Part shown: piece after piece, positions 52,540-60,806 of the stretch
Layout: each line of letters begins with the position of its first letter
How positions within the stretch are numbered: position 1 is the stretch's first letter
DNA from: Microthrixaceae bacterium
Lineage (GTDB): Bacteria; Actinomycetota; Acidimicrobiia; Acidimicrobiales; Microtrichaceae
NCBI GenBank assembly: GCA_023958095.1
Contig: JAMLGJ010000011.1
Coordinates: 40,874-104,873 of the forward strand
DNA: 64,000 bases
Direction of reading: 5' to 3'
The notes under the pieces: model-generated
Databases searched by the model: none
Seen by the model: the letters and a program-made list of their open reading frames with translations, nothing else
What the model was told of the DNA's origin: nothing
Position numbers and translations under genes: made by a program

Positions 52540-54101
52540 CGGGTACCCGGTTCCGGCACGTCCAGGTGCACCAGGTAGGCGTCGATCAGCCGCGTTGCAC
52601 AGTCGTCGTTGCCATGGGCCACATGGCCCTCGCGGTCGACCACCAGCAGCACGCCGCTGCGCAGCGTCGCCGCCACAGCCTCGGCGTTCTCGAGTGGTGT
52701 GGCGGGGTCGCCCGTGTTGCCAACGACCAGGATCGGAGGTGCCCCGGTCGCGGTGAGCCCCTCCGCGGTGTCCCGGGGCGGCACCACCCAGCTGGCACAC
52801 GGCAGCATCTCCGAAGCGATCGAGGCCCCGAAACGGGGTGATTCCTTGGTTGCTGCCCGGGTGAAGCGCTCGTAGTCGGCATCACCCACCGGGTGCTCGC
52901 TGTCGGTGCACACAACGGCCGCGTAGGGCCCGTAGTCGACCAGGGAGACGTAGGACGATGCGAGGGTCTCGATGGGGTCGGGGTCTCCATCGAGAGCGGC
53001 TCCCAACGCGGCTCCCAGCGACTCCCAACCGTTGGTGAGGTACTGGCCGTAGGTGGCGGCAAGGGCCACCTCCGCGGGTGTCGGTCCGTCGAGGACGGTG
53101 TCCTCTGATTCGGCCTGTTCGGCGCGTTCGAGCACCTCGTCGTAGGCGGAGACCAGGTCGGCGACCCCGCACGCGGCTGCGCCGGCGGTCTCGCAGCTCT
53201 GTTGCTGGCGCTGCAGGCTGGCCTCGAAGGCCCGGGCCTGGCCGATCAGGAACTCCTCGAACCCCAGCGCCGGGTCCACGACCCCGTCGAGGACCATCGC
53301 CCGTACGCGGTCCCCGAAGAGCTCGGCGTACTCCTGTCCCAGGTGCGTGCCGTACGAGAATCCGATGTAGGTCAGCTCCTCACCCCCCAGTGCCTGACGG
53401 ATCGCTTCCATGTCGCGCGCGGATTCCTCGGTGTGCATGTGTTCGAGCATCACCCCGCCCGCCCGTGCACAGTCCGCCGAGATCCGGCGCGCCGCGGCCG
53501 AACGTGCCGCGGACTCGGCCTCGTCGTCCGGGGTCGGGTCCGCGGCGTAGAGGTCACCCACGCTCCCGTCGCAGTCCAGCGACTGCGACGCGCCCACCCC
53601 GCGGGGATCCCAGGACACGACGTCGAAGTGGCTGTTCAACTCCTCGCCGAGCGGGTTGCCCTGCAGGAAGTCGACTCCGGATGCACCGGGTCCTCCGGGA
53701 TTGGTCAACAGCGTGCCGACGCGCTGGCCGCTGGCCTCCGCACGTATGACCACGAGGTCGATCTGTGCACCGTCCGGTTCGGCCCAGTCCAGCGGCACCT
53801 CGAGGGTCGCGCACTCGTAGGGGGCGGAGTCACCGGGCTCGCAATCGGTCCAGTCGAGTTCCGGGGCGACCCAGTCCGCGGGAAAGCCGGAACCGGGTGC
53901 GGGGTCCGCGATCACCACCTCTGCAGCCGATGGTGCACCGTCCCCGCCGGAGCAGGCGGTCATCAGGCCGCCCAGGGCGGCGGTGACTCCCAGGAGCGAA
54001 GCCGCGCGCGCAGCGCCACGACGTCTCCGGCGCTGTCCGCGGGTGTCGGAGTCCACGGTCCGGATGCCGCGTCCCGCGCGGGTGCGCGGCCGCCGGATCA
54101 C
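52533..54101 (-). CDS. TAP-like secreted peptidase lipoprotein (alpha/beta hydrolase)
   Basis: A 522-aa exported hydrolase resembling actinobacterial tripeptidyl aminopeptidases (SlpD/TAP). An Arg-rich start precedes a hydrophobic segment and a lipobox LMTAC, giving a lipidated Cys50. The oxyanion loop TNPGGPGASGVDF and DPRGVGAS, serine nucleophile in GFSYGTHLG, Asp in GNTGDPATPLENA and His in DREGHVAHGN complete the triad; a C-terminal TAP-like domain is included. GTG at 54101 overlaps the MaoC stop, though a start further in would give a shorter signal peptide. Confidence 0.87.
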   Translation of the reverse strand: MIRRPRTRAGRGIRTVDSDTRGQRRRRRGAARAASLLGVTAALGGLMTACSGGDGAPSAAEVVIADPAPGSGFPADWVAPELDWTDCEPGDSAPYECATLEVPLDWAEPDGAQIDLVVIRAEASGQRVGTLLTNPGGPGASGVDFLQGNPLGEELNSHFDVVSWDPRGVGASQSLDCDGSVGDLYAADPTPDDEAESAARSAAARRISADCARAGGVMLEHMHTEESARDMEAIRQALGGEELTYIGFSYGTHLGQEYAELFGDRVRAMVLDGVVDPALGFEEFLIGQARAFEASLQRQQQSCETAGAAACGVADLVSAYDEVLERAEQAESEDTVLDGPTPAEVALAATYGQYLTNGWESLGAALGAALDGDPDPIETLASSYVSLVDYGPYAAVVCTDSEHPVGDADYERFTRAATKESPRFGASIASEMLPCASWVVPPRDTAEGLTATGAPPILVVGNTGDPATPLENAEAVAATLRSGVLLVVDREGHVAHGNDDCATRLIDAYLVHLDVPEPGTRC

Positions 54102-54559
54102 TCGTAGTAGCGGAAGATGATCTCAGCCACACAGGAGGGCTTCGGTGCTCCCTCGACCTCGAAGGTGAAGGTCATCTGCACCTGTGCACCATCGCCGGGG
54201 AGACGTTCGACCGAGTCGAGCTGCGCCCCCAGGCGGAGCTTCGAGCCGACCGGCACCGGGGAGGGGAAGCGGACCTTGCCGCAGCCGTAGTTGACTCCCA
54301 TCTTCACGCCGGTCACGGTCATGATGGTGGGCATGAGCACCGGGCCCAGCGAGAGGGTGAGATAGCCGTGTGCGATCGGCCCTCCGAAGGGGGACTCCGC
54401 CTTGGCCCGCTCGGGGTCCACGTGTATCCACTGGTGGTCACCGGTGGCGTCCGCGAACGTGTTCACTCGGTCCTGGGTGATCTCGAGCCAGTCGGAGTAC
54501 CCGAGGTGTTCACCCACGAGCGCCTCGAGTCCTGCGATGCCCTCAACTGTCTTTGCCAT
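54098..54559 (-). CDS. MaoC-like dehydratase / R-specific enoyl-CoA hydratase
   Basis: A 153-aa hotdog-fold hydratase. The catalytic Asp/His block reads ATGDHQWIHVDPERA (about 38-52), followed by SPFGGPIAHGYLTLSL. It would hydrate trans-2-enoyl-CoA to the R-3-hydroxy form. ATG at 54559; an AAAGAT hexamer lies 6 nt upstream on the minus strand. It starts a minus-strand run with the peptidase, HAD and three-part membrane genes, each linked by overlapping codons. Confidence 0.9.
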   Translation of the reverse strand: MAKTVEGIAGLEALVGEHLGYSDWLEITQDRVNTFADATGDHQWIHVDPERAKAESPFGGPIAHGYLTLSLGPVLMPTIMTVTGVKMGVNYGCGKVRFPSPVPVGSKLRLGAQLDSVERLPGDGAQVQMTFTFEVEGAPKPSCVAEIIFRYYE

Positions 54560-54649
54560 GGCTGCATCTTTGTCGACCAGCCAACCCCAGTCGAGACGAC
54601 CCGCCGCGGGCGGTGCCGCGGGTACCGGCGGTGGGTGAGTGCAGGACGC

Positions 54650-55063
54650 TCAGGAGAACCAGATCTTCGTGTGCTCCCTCGACTGGCTGTGCAACAGCAC
54701 CACGATCAGGGCGTACTCGAACATGGCGCTGACGATGTTCCCGCCGATGAGGATGTAGCCGAGGTGCGACATCGGGCCACCCGCCCCGAGGGTGTTGACG
54801 AAACGGGCCGCGAGCGGCAGGAACGAGGCGGCGATGGCGACCTGGTAGCCGAGCTTGCGCTCGTTGGCGATGCCCCAGCCCCCGTAGAGGTAGCCGGCAA
54901 TGGATGCGACCGCGATGATCCTCCCGAAGAAGGTGTAGGACACCCGGGAGTTGACGCTGACGCTGAGGAAGTCGAGCACCGCCCAGAACGCATCGAAGTA
55001 CAACAGGAACTGTGCCACCACGAGGGTCTGGGGCAGCCTGGGATTGAACCAGCGGTTAGCCAT
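54650..55063 (-). CDS. Four-helix membrane protein, unknown
   Basis: A 137-aa polytopic protein of unknown function with hydrophobic segments at about 13-36, 45-68, 77-95 and 105-128, beginning MANRWFNPRLPQTL and ending HTKIWFS. No signature motif. Its start codon overlaps the start codon of the divergent nucleotidyltransferase gene within the palindrome CATG (55061-55064). The longer open frame upstream would run inside that gene and is not used. Confidence 0.75.
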   Translation of the reverse strand: MANRWFNPRLPQTLVVAQFLLYFDAFWAVLDFLSVSVNSRVSYTFFGRIIAVASIAGYLYGGWGIANERKLGYQVAIAASFLPLAARFVNTLGAGGPMSHLGYILIGGNIVSAMFEYALIVVLLHSQSREHTKIWFS

Positions 55064-55874
55064 GGTTGACAGTCTGGCAGGAGTGGTCCTCGCCGCCGGA
55101 GCCGGGACCAGGCTGCTGCCGTTGACGGAGCGGACACCCAAGGCGCTCTGCCCCGTGGGCGACCGAACCCTGCTGGACCACGCGCTGGATGCACTCCGGG
55201 AGGCGCTCGGAGCGGAGGAGCCCGGCACCCTCGCGGTCAATTCCCACCATCACGCCGGCATGCTCGCGGAGCACGTCGCACGGAACTGGCCGGGGGTGCA
55301 CGTGGAGCGCGAACAGCCCGAGGCGTTGGGAACCGCGGGAGCGATCGGCAACCTGCGCCGCTGGCTGGCGGGGCGGCCGGTTCTGGTCACCAACGCGGAC
55401 ACGATCCACGACGCCGACCTGCGCGCGTTCGTGCGCGCCTGGGACCGCGAACGGGTCGCGGTTCTGAGTACCGGAGTGGACTTCGGTCCCTCCAGCAGTG
55501 TCATCGCATCCGTGCTGCCCGCCACGGTGGCTGCTTCGCTGTCCACGGAGCCGTCGGGGCTGTGGGAGGTCGTGTGGCGACGGGAGTCGGACGCGGGCCG
55601 CCTCCAGGTCGTGGCGCAGGCGGCGAGGATCATCGACTGCGGCACTCCGCGGCGCTACCTGGATGCCAACCTGGCCTGGTTGGACGGTTCCGATGGCTGG
55701 GTCCATCCCACTGCGGAGGCGTCGGGTCGGGTCGTCGAGTCGGTCGTGGGCGCCGGTGCGGTGGTGAGGGGCTCGGTGCGGCGCAGCGTCGTGTGGCCGC
55801 GCTCGGTGGTCGACGGCGGGGAGCAGCTCGTGGGGTCGATACGCACCGTCGACTCAACGGTGGTCGTGGCCTGA
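55062..55874 (+). CDS. NDP-sugar pyrophosphorylase-like nucleotidyltransferase
   Basis: A 270-aa sugar-1-phosphate nucleotidyltransferase. GVVLAAGAGTRLLPLTERTPKALCPV (split here: signature loop GAGTRL and Lys of TPKAL) and the metal Asp in TNADTIHD are present. A short C-terminal region (about 225-270) could form a partial left-handed beta helix. It may activate mannose, glucose or a related sugar. ATG at 55062 gives MVDSLAGVVLAAG, the normal distance to the loop; it overlaps the divergent gene's start codon. Confidence 0.85.
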   Translation: MVDSLAGVVLAAGAGTRLLPLTERTPKALCPVGDRTLLDHALDALREALGAEEPGTLAVNSHHHAGMLAEHVARNWPGVHVEREQPEALGTAGAIGNLRRWLAGRPVLVTNADTIHDADLRAFVRAWDRERVAVLSTGVDFGPSSSVIASVLPATVAASLSTEPSGLWEVVWRRESDAGRLQVVAQAARIIDCGTPRRYLDANLAWLDGSDGWVHPTAEASGRVVESVVGAGAVVRGSVRRSVVWPRSVVDGGEQLVGSIRTVDSTVVVA

Positions 55875-55903
55875 GTCGGCTCACCCCGCCCACCGGGATA
55901 CTG

Positions 55904-56035
55904 TGTCGATCGGGGCGCCGTCGGCTAGGTGTGACGAGTGGGGCGCCGCCGGCTCGGTGTCGATCGGGGAGCCGCCGGCTAGGTGTCGATCGGGGCGCCG
56001 CCGGCTAGGTGTCAATCGGGACGCCGCCGGCTCCG
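55904..56035. repeat. Five tandem 26-28-bp repeats
   Basis: Units start at 55904, 55930, 55958, 55984 and 56010. Each is about 26 bp (the second 28) and reads TGTCGATCGGGG, then CGCCGCCGGCTAGG, with a few changes. They fill the gap between the convergent nucleotidyltransferase and rlmN genes, and the last unit forms the 3' end of rlmN. Confidence 0.9.
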
Positions 56036-57142
56036 TGGCGTCTCCACGGCGGTGGCTTCGTGGCCGGCCCGCAGCTGGCCACAGGCGGCGTCGATGTCGG
56101 ATCCCCGGGTGTCGCGGACGGTGACGTTGACCCGGGCCCCCTCCAGGCGCCGCGCGAATGCGTGGACCCGGTTGCGCGAGGAACCCTGAACCGCGTAGCC
56201 CGGTGTGGGGTTGAGCGGGATCAGGTTGACGTGGGCTCCGATCCTCCGAGCCAGCCCCGCGAGACGATCGGCATCCTCGTAGCGATCGTTGACTCCCGAG
56301 ATGAGTGCCCATTCGAAGGTGACCCTGCGGCGTGTCGCCCGTGAGTACGCGGCGCAGGCGTCCATGAGCTCCCGCAGCGGCCAGCGGCGGTTGATGGGCA
56401 CCAGCTCGTCGCGGAGCTCGTCGTGCGCGGCGTGCAACGAAACCGCGAGGTTCACCGGCAGGTCCTGCTCGGCCATGCGACGGATGCCCGGCACGAGTCC
56501 GACCGTCGAGACCGTCATGTGCCGGGCCCCGACCCCGATGTCGCGGTGGATCCGTTGGATCGCCGGCCAGGTGCCATCGGGGTTGGCCAGTGGCTCGCCC
56601 ATGCCCATGAACACGATGTTCGACACGCGCGTGTCGGGTGCGCCGCGTCGGTGAACCCCGTGGCCTGGTCGGCTTCCCGGTGGATCCGCGGCGAGGTGTC
56701 GCTGTGCCCGCACCACCTGCTCGACGATCTCGCCCACGGTGAGGTGCCGCTCGAAACCGGCCTGGCCGGTGGCGCAGAAGCTGCAGGCCATCGCGCACCC
56801 CGCCTGGGTCGACACGCACACGGTGTTGCGTGCCGTGCTGGTCGCTCCCGCCGGGTAGTGCATCAGGACGGTCTCCACGGTGGCGCCGTCCCCGAGGCGC
56901 CAGAGCCACTTCACGGTGTCGCCGTCGTCGGAGAGCGACTCGGCCACCTTGGTCAACCCCGGTCCCAGGTTCTGCTCGAGACCCTCCCGCAGTGTCCGGG
57001 GCAGGTTGGTCATCTCCGCGGGCAACTTGAACGACCCGTAGAGGCCCTCCCAGAGCTGGTCGACCCTGTAGGAGGGCTCACCGGAGAGCAGCCCGGCGAG
57101 GTCTTCGCGTTCGAGGTCGTAGAGGCGGGGTTCGGCACTCAC
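56012..57142 (-). CDS. rlmN: 23S rRNA/tRNA adenine-C2 methyltransferase RlmN
   Basis: A 376-aa radical-SAM methyltransferase (A2503 of 23S rRNA, A37 of some tRNAs). Cluster motif CAMACSFC (C116, C120, C123), ending in a cysteine-containing block DTRGSDIDAACGQL. VFMGMGEPLANPD, STVGLVPGIRRMA and VNLIPLNPTPG are typical. A loop insert around residues 152-168 (PPGSRPGHGVHRRGAPD) is extra. The final residues and the stop codon are encoded by the last 26-bp repeat. GTG at 57142 overlaps the mshD stop. Confidence 0.94.
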   Translation of the reverse strand: MSAEPRLYDLEREDLAGLLSGEPSYRVDQLWEGLYGSFKLPAEMTNLPRTLREGLEQNLGPGLTKVAESLSDDGDTVKWLWRLGDGATVETVLMHYPAGATSTARNTVCVSTQAGCAMACSFCATGQAGFERHLTVGEIVEQVVRAQRHLAADPPGSRPGHGVHRRGAPDTRVSNIVFMGMGEPLANPDGTWPAIQRIHRDIGVGARHMTVSTVGLVPGIRRMAEQDLPVNLAVSLHAAHDELRDELVPINRRWPLRELMDACAAYSRATRRRVTFEWALISGVNDRYEDADRLAGLARRIGAHVNLIPLNPTPGYAVQGSSRNRVHAFARRLEGARVNVTVRDTRGSDIDAACGQLRAGHEATAVETPRSRRRPD

Positions 57143-57846
57143 GGGTCCGCGTCCTCGGGTTCGGTCCCCGAGGGGTCGATTCGCATGTATCCGCCGCGGC
57201 GCTCGTGGATCCCGAAACCCATCCGCTCGTACATCGCCAGCGCCGCGTGGTTGTCGGCCTCGGTGAAGAGGTTCGCGACCCTCGCGCCGACGCTGTGGAG
57301 GTGGTCGAGCCCGGCCAGCACGAGTGCGGAGCCGAGCCCGGTGCCATGGGTCCCGGGGTGCGTTCCGATCACGAAGATCTCACCCGGTGGGTCCCCGTCA
57401 CCATCCGCACCCGGTTCGTCGTGGGTGTGCAGGCGGGTCCAGCAGAATCCGTCGATCCGGGGTCCGTCCCCGTGGCCGTCCCGTTCGGCCTCGTGCACGA
57501 GGATGCCCTCGAGCGACACCCACGGTGCCTCCAGGGCCTGCCGCAGGCGTGCACGGTCCCAGCCACCCTGGTCGGGGTGCCAGGAGAACGCCGCGTTGTT
57601 GACCTCGAGGAGGCCCTGGAGGTCCGTCGTGGGATCGAAGGGCCGGGTCGGCACGGCGCGGATGTGCTCACGGTGTGCCGGATCGACCGGCAGTGGGCGA
57701 CGGAGTTCGACGAGGGTGCGCACCCTCGTGAGCCCGCGGCCGGCCATCTCCGAGTCACAGGCATCGAGGTCGGTCGAATCGGTGCCACTGCTGCACCATT
57801 CGAGGGCTGTTGCCGCCGGTCGCGGTGGGGGAGTGCGGGTGGTCAC
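57139..57846 (-). CDS. mshD: Mycothiol synthase-like GNAT acetyltransferase (MshD)
   Basis: A 235-aa GNAT protein whose C-terminal half matches MshD, which acetylates Cys-GlcN-Ins in mycothiol synthesis: VNNAAFSWHPDQGGWD, then the acetyl-CoA loop VIGTHPGTHGTGLGSALV and LFTEADNHAALAMYERMGFG. MshD has two GNAT domains and about 300 aa; here the N-terminal one is short and mostly lost. GTG at 57846 follows TAGCGT by 8 nt on the minus strand. Other mycothiol genes are not in the window, so the name rests on the motifs. Confidence 0.78.
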   Translation of the reverse strand: MTTRTPPPRPAATALEWCSSGTDSTDLDACDSEMAGRGLTRVRTLVELRRPLPVDPAHREHIRAVPTRPFDPTTDLQGLLEVNNAAFSWHPDQGGWDRARLRQALEAPWVSLEGILVHEAERDGHGDGPRIDGFCWTRLHTHDEPGADGDGDPPGEIFVIGTHPGTHGTGLGSALVLAGLDHLHSVGARVANLFTEADNHAALAMYERMGFGIHERRGGYMRIDPSGTEPEDADP

Positions 57847-57854
57847 TCGCTGCA

Positions 57855-57860
57855 ACGCTA
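57855..57860 (-). promoter_or_regulatory. -10-like TAGCGT before mshD-rlmN
   Basis: Minus-strand TAGCGT, 8 nt before GTG at 57846. It argues against the TTG at 57855 as a start. Confidence 0.45.
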
Positions 57861-57950
57861 GACGAGCGGGGCGGTCTCACCCCGCAGGGGAGCGCCGGGC
57901 TCACCCTCCGCGGTTTGGCGGATCGCCGGCGATGGCACACAGTGTCCGGC

Positions 57951-59753
57951 GTGCAGGAGAACCCGATTCAGGGGTTGGACGCCGCGGATCCGACCGGGTC
58001 CCCGGGCGGCGACGGGGCCCGCAGGGCATTCGAGGTGGGCCATGCCCGCCGGCAGATCGCCATCGAGGCACGCGGCTACGCGATGTCGGGCTACGGCATG
58101 GCGCACCATCGAGCCCTGCGCACGGCCACGCCCCTCTGGGCGCGGGCAATGGCGGTGGGTGAGCCGGGCGGTCGGCAGCTCGTGATCGCCTGTGTGGACC
58201 TGGCGATGGTCACCCACGCCATGCGGTCCGCCGCCACCGAACGCCTGGGCGACGCGCTGGGGGAGTCCTGGTGGGACGAGGGGTTCGTGCTCACCGCCAC
58301 CCACACCCACTCAGCACCGGGGGGATGCGGGTACGAGGCGTTGTACAACCTGGTGACCCCCGGGTTCGTCCCGGAGCACCTCGAGGCCGTCACCGAGGCG
58401 GTCACCGCTGCGGTCCTCGAGGCCCGGGCCTCGATGGAGCCTGCCGGACTGCATCTGTCGCGGTCACGGTTCGCTCCCGAGGACCCCGTTGCGTGGAATC
58501 GCTCGTTGCGTTCCCACAACCGCAACCCCGAGGTGTCGGAGCGGACATCGCGCGAGGCCCACCTGGCACTCGACCGGGAGATGGCCGTGCTCACGGCGAG
58601 ACGCGACGGGGCACCCGAGGCGTTCGTCTCGCTGTTCGGTGTGCACGCCACCTGCATCGGCAACACACATGACGCACACGATGGCGACAACAAGGGCTAC
58701 GCCGCGGCAGAGGCCGAGTCGCGGTTGGCTTCGCGGGGTCGTCCCGGGGCCGTGGCCATTTTCGCCCAGGGCACCGCGGGGGACGTCTCACCCCACTACC
58801 ACGGCCCCGGCCAGCGCCGGCGCCGGCGCCGGCTGCGGCGCAGGGGAGACCGTCTGCACGCGCGTCGGAACGGCCGGCTGCAGGCCGACCGTGCCTTCGA
58901 GGCGATCGACCGGGAGGAACAGCTCGAACTGGTGGGCCCGATCGATGCAGCGCTGACCTACCGGGACCTGAGCAACATCGAGGTCGATCCTGCGCTGGCG
59001 GGTGGAGCGACCGGTGCACGCACGAGCGACCCGTGCCACGGCGCGGCCTTCTTCACCGGTACCCCTGTCGACGGGCCCGGCGCTCCGCGTGCTGTGGGCC
59101 GGGTTGCACGCCTGGTCGCCCGGGGCATCCGATGGTGGCGGCTGTCGGGGCGCGGACCTGCTGGGGAACGTGAGTACTACGAGGCCCTCTACGCCTCCCA
59201 GGATCCGAAGGCGATCGTTCTCGAAGCAAGCCGCAAGCGTGCACTCGGCCGTCCACTCGATCAGCTGGGCCTCCCGGATGTGCTGGACCCGGCGGTGGCC
59301 GAGCTGAAGCGCCAGGCACGGTCCGGCGCCCTCGCCGGGAGCCCACTGGTGCCCTCGGTGCTGCCGATGCAGATCGTGCGGATCGGCACGCTGGCGATCG
59401 TCTGCTGCCCGGGTGAGTTCACAACCGTGGCCGGTGGGCGGATGCGTGGCTGCGTGGCCGGCGAGCTCGCTGCACTGGGCATCACCGAGGTGCTGGTCAT
59501 GACCTACTGCAACGACTACATGGGCTACGTCACCACCGCAGAGGAGTACGACGAACAGCGCTACGAGGGTGGTCACACGATCTTCGGCCGTTTCACCCTC
59601 GGGGCGTTCCAGACGATCGCGGCCGACCTCGCCCGCCAGCTGGCGGGCACGGTTGCGAGCTCCGGCCGGTCGGAGGAGATCCGGCCCCCGACGGTTCCTG
59701 CCGGGGAGCTCGCTGCCCGAAGTGGCCTGGCTCCCCGCGGTGGGGGCTCCTAG
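57951..59753 (+). CDS. Neutral/alkaline ceramidase-like protein
   Basis: A 600-aa protein related to the neutral ceramidase N-terminal domain: AMSGYGMAHH, TATHTHSAPGG with zinc-ligand histidines, FGVHATCIGN, IFAQGTAGDVSPHYHG and, late, TYCNDYMGYVTTAEEY. No signal peptide is visible although characterised ceramidases are secreted, and the usual C-terminal Ig-like domain is absent. An Arg-rich insert (about 288-315, up to six Arg in a row) interrupts the middle. It may hydrolyse an amide-linked lipid or be a cytoplasmic relative of other function. GTG at 57951; the frame upstream overlaps mshD. Confidence 0.8.
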   Translation: MQENPIQGLDAADPTGSPGGDGARRAFEVGHARRQIAIEARGYAMSGYGMAHHRALRTATPLWARAMAVGEPGGRQLVIACVDLAMVTHAMRSAATERLGDALGESWWDEGFVLTATHTHSAPGGCGYEALYNLVTPGFVPEHLEAVTEAVTAAVLEARASMEPAGLHLSRSRFAPEDPVAWNRSLRSHNRNPEVSERTSREAHLALDREMAVLTARRDGAPEAFVSLFGVHATCIGNTHDAHDGDNKGYAAAEAESRLASRGRPGAVAIFAQGTAGDVSPHYHGPGQRRRRRRLRRRGDRLHARRNGRLQADRAFEAIDREEQLELVGPIDAALTYRDLSNIEVDPALAGGATGARTSDPCHGAAFFTGTPVDGPGAPRAVGRVARLVARGIRWWRLSGRGPAGEREYYEALYASQDPKAIVLEASRKRALGRPLDQLGLPDVLDPAVAELKRQARSGALAGSPLVPSVLPMQIVRIGTLAIVCCPGEFTTVAGGRMRGCVAGELAALGITEVLVMTYCNDYMGYVTTAEEYDEQRYEGGHTIFGRFTLGAFQTIAADLARQLAGTVASSGRSEEIRPPTVPAGELAARSGLAPRGGGS

Positions 59754-59805
59754 GGGCACCGCCCGAGGGTGTCCCCCGGGCTCGGGAAGCGCCTGGGCGT
59801 GCGAC

Positions 59806-59811
59806 TACCGT
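59806..59811 (+). promoter_or_regulatory. -10-like TACCGT before nth
   Basis: TACCGT, 6 nt, then GTG at 59818; predicted leaderless. Confidence 0.5.
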
Positions 59812-59817
59812 GCAGCC

Positions 59818-60498
59818 GTGCCCGCTGCAGACAACCGTCCCGCACCACCGGAAGGCGTGAGGCGACCCCGGTCCCCGAAGGGGAGGGCCCGGTGGACCAA
59901 CAGGCTGCTCACCGAGGAGTACCCCGGCGCGGTGTGCGAGCTCGACCATTCCAACGCCTTCGAGCTTCTCGCTGCGACGATCCTGTCGGCCCAGTGCACC
60001 GACGCCCGGGTGAACATGGTGACCCCGGAGCTCTTCGAGCGGTATCCGACCCCGGAGGACCTCGCGGCCGCCGACCCCGAGGAGTTGGAACGGATAATCC
60101 ACTCCACCGGTTTCTACAGGGCCAAGGCCCGCAGCCTGATGGGGATGGCCCGGGCCCTCGAGGAGCGCTTCGGTGGTGAGGTCCCGGGACGCATGTCGGA
60201 CCTGGTGACGGTCCCGGGTGTCGGCCGCAAGACCGCGAACGTGGTGCGCAGCGTCGCCCTCGGGCTCCCGGGCCTACCGGTGGACACGCACGTGCTGAGG
60301 CTGTCCCGTCTGCTGGGCCTGACCGAACAGAGCGACCCGGTGAAGGTCGAGATGGAGCTGAACCCGATGGTTCCGGCCGACGAGCGGGGTGACTTCAGCC
60401 TGCGGATGATCCTGCACGGGCGGAGGGTGTGCGTCGCCAGGCGGCCGAGGTGTGGCGAGTGCGTACTCGCCTGGTTCTGCCCCTCGGTGGACATCTGA
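59818..60498 (+). CDS. nth: Endonuclease III
   Basis: A 226-aa base-excision repair glycosylase/AP lyase. Helix-hairpin-helix VPGVGRKTANVV with catalytic K138, LPVDTHVLR with D156, and the [4Fe-4S] loop C205-x6-C212-x2-C215-x5-C221. A basic N-terminal extension of about 25 residues precedes the family start. A large imperfect stem-loop (60499-60541) begins directly after the stop codon. Confidence 0.96.
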   Translation: MPAADNRPAPPEGVRRPRSPKGRARWTNRLLTEEYPGAVCELDHSNAFELLAATILSAQCTDARVNMVTPELFERYPTPEDLAAADPEELERIIHSTGFYRAKARSLMGMARALEERFGGEVPGRMSDLVTVPGVGRKTANVVRSVALGLPGLPVDTHVLRLSRLLGLTEQSDPVKVEMELNPMVPADERGDFSLRMILHGRRVCVARRPRCGECVLAWFCPSVDI

Positions 60499-60806
60499 AC
60501 CATTCCGGGATCCGGACGGAGCCGGGTCCGGCCCGAATGGTCCCCGCAGATCGACGCAGCGGGGTCGGACGGCCGCTCACCGTGGTCCGTGGGGGAAGAT
60601 CCTCCCGAGCATCGAAGGTCACCCTCGACAGCGGGGGTCGAGTGTGTTGGAGTTGGCTGGTCAGGTTCCCGCCACCTGGCAGGCGATCGCGGGCTCCCGC
60701 CGCCCGGATCGCCCGACCGGCGCCCTTCGGGGCGCCGGTCCACTTTTCGCCGCCTCCGCCCGGAGGCTCGGGTCATGGCCGCGCCGCCCGGCTGTGCCGG
60801 GGGTGT
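60499..60806. other. Gene-free stretch with several hairpins; possible non-coding RNA or long 3' UTR
   Basis: No convincing protein frame. Directly after nth, ACCATTC (60499-60505) pairs with GAATGGT (60535-60541), extended inward by GGATCCGGAC against GTCCGGCCC. CCCCGC/GCGGGG forms a second stem (about 60542-60564). The stretch ends in a strong intrinsic terminator (60715-60747). No match to a known RNA family was recognised. Confidence 0.5.
60715..60747 (+). terminator. Intrinsic terminator with UUCG loop
   Basis: A perfect 11-bp stem, GACCGGCGCCC and GGGCGCCGGTC, closes a TTCG tetraloop and is followed by CACTTTT. It faces the plus strand, 217 nt after the nth stop, and is the clearest intrinsic terminator in the window. 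Confidence 0.85.

Noticed and set aside
55904..56035. CRISPR array
   Set aside because: The units are contiguous tandem copies with no unique spacers, and no cas genes are present.
60499..60747. SRP RNA or cobalamin riboswitch
   Set aside because: GGTCAGG and GCCACCTGG fragments occur, but the GGAAG/AGCAG core of SRP RNA and the B12-box layout are missing, and no downstream gene is in the right orientation for a riboswitch.
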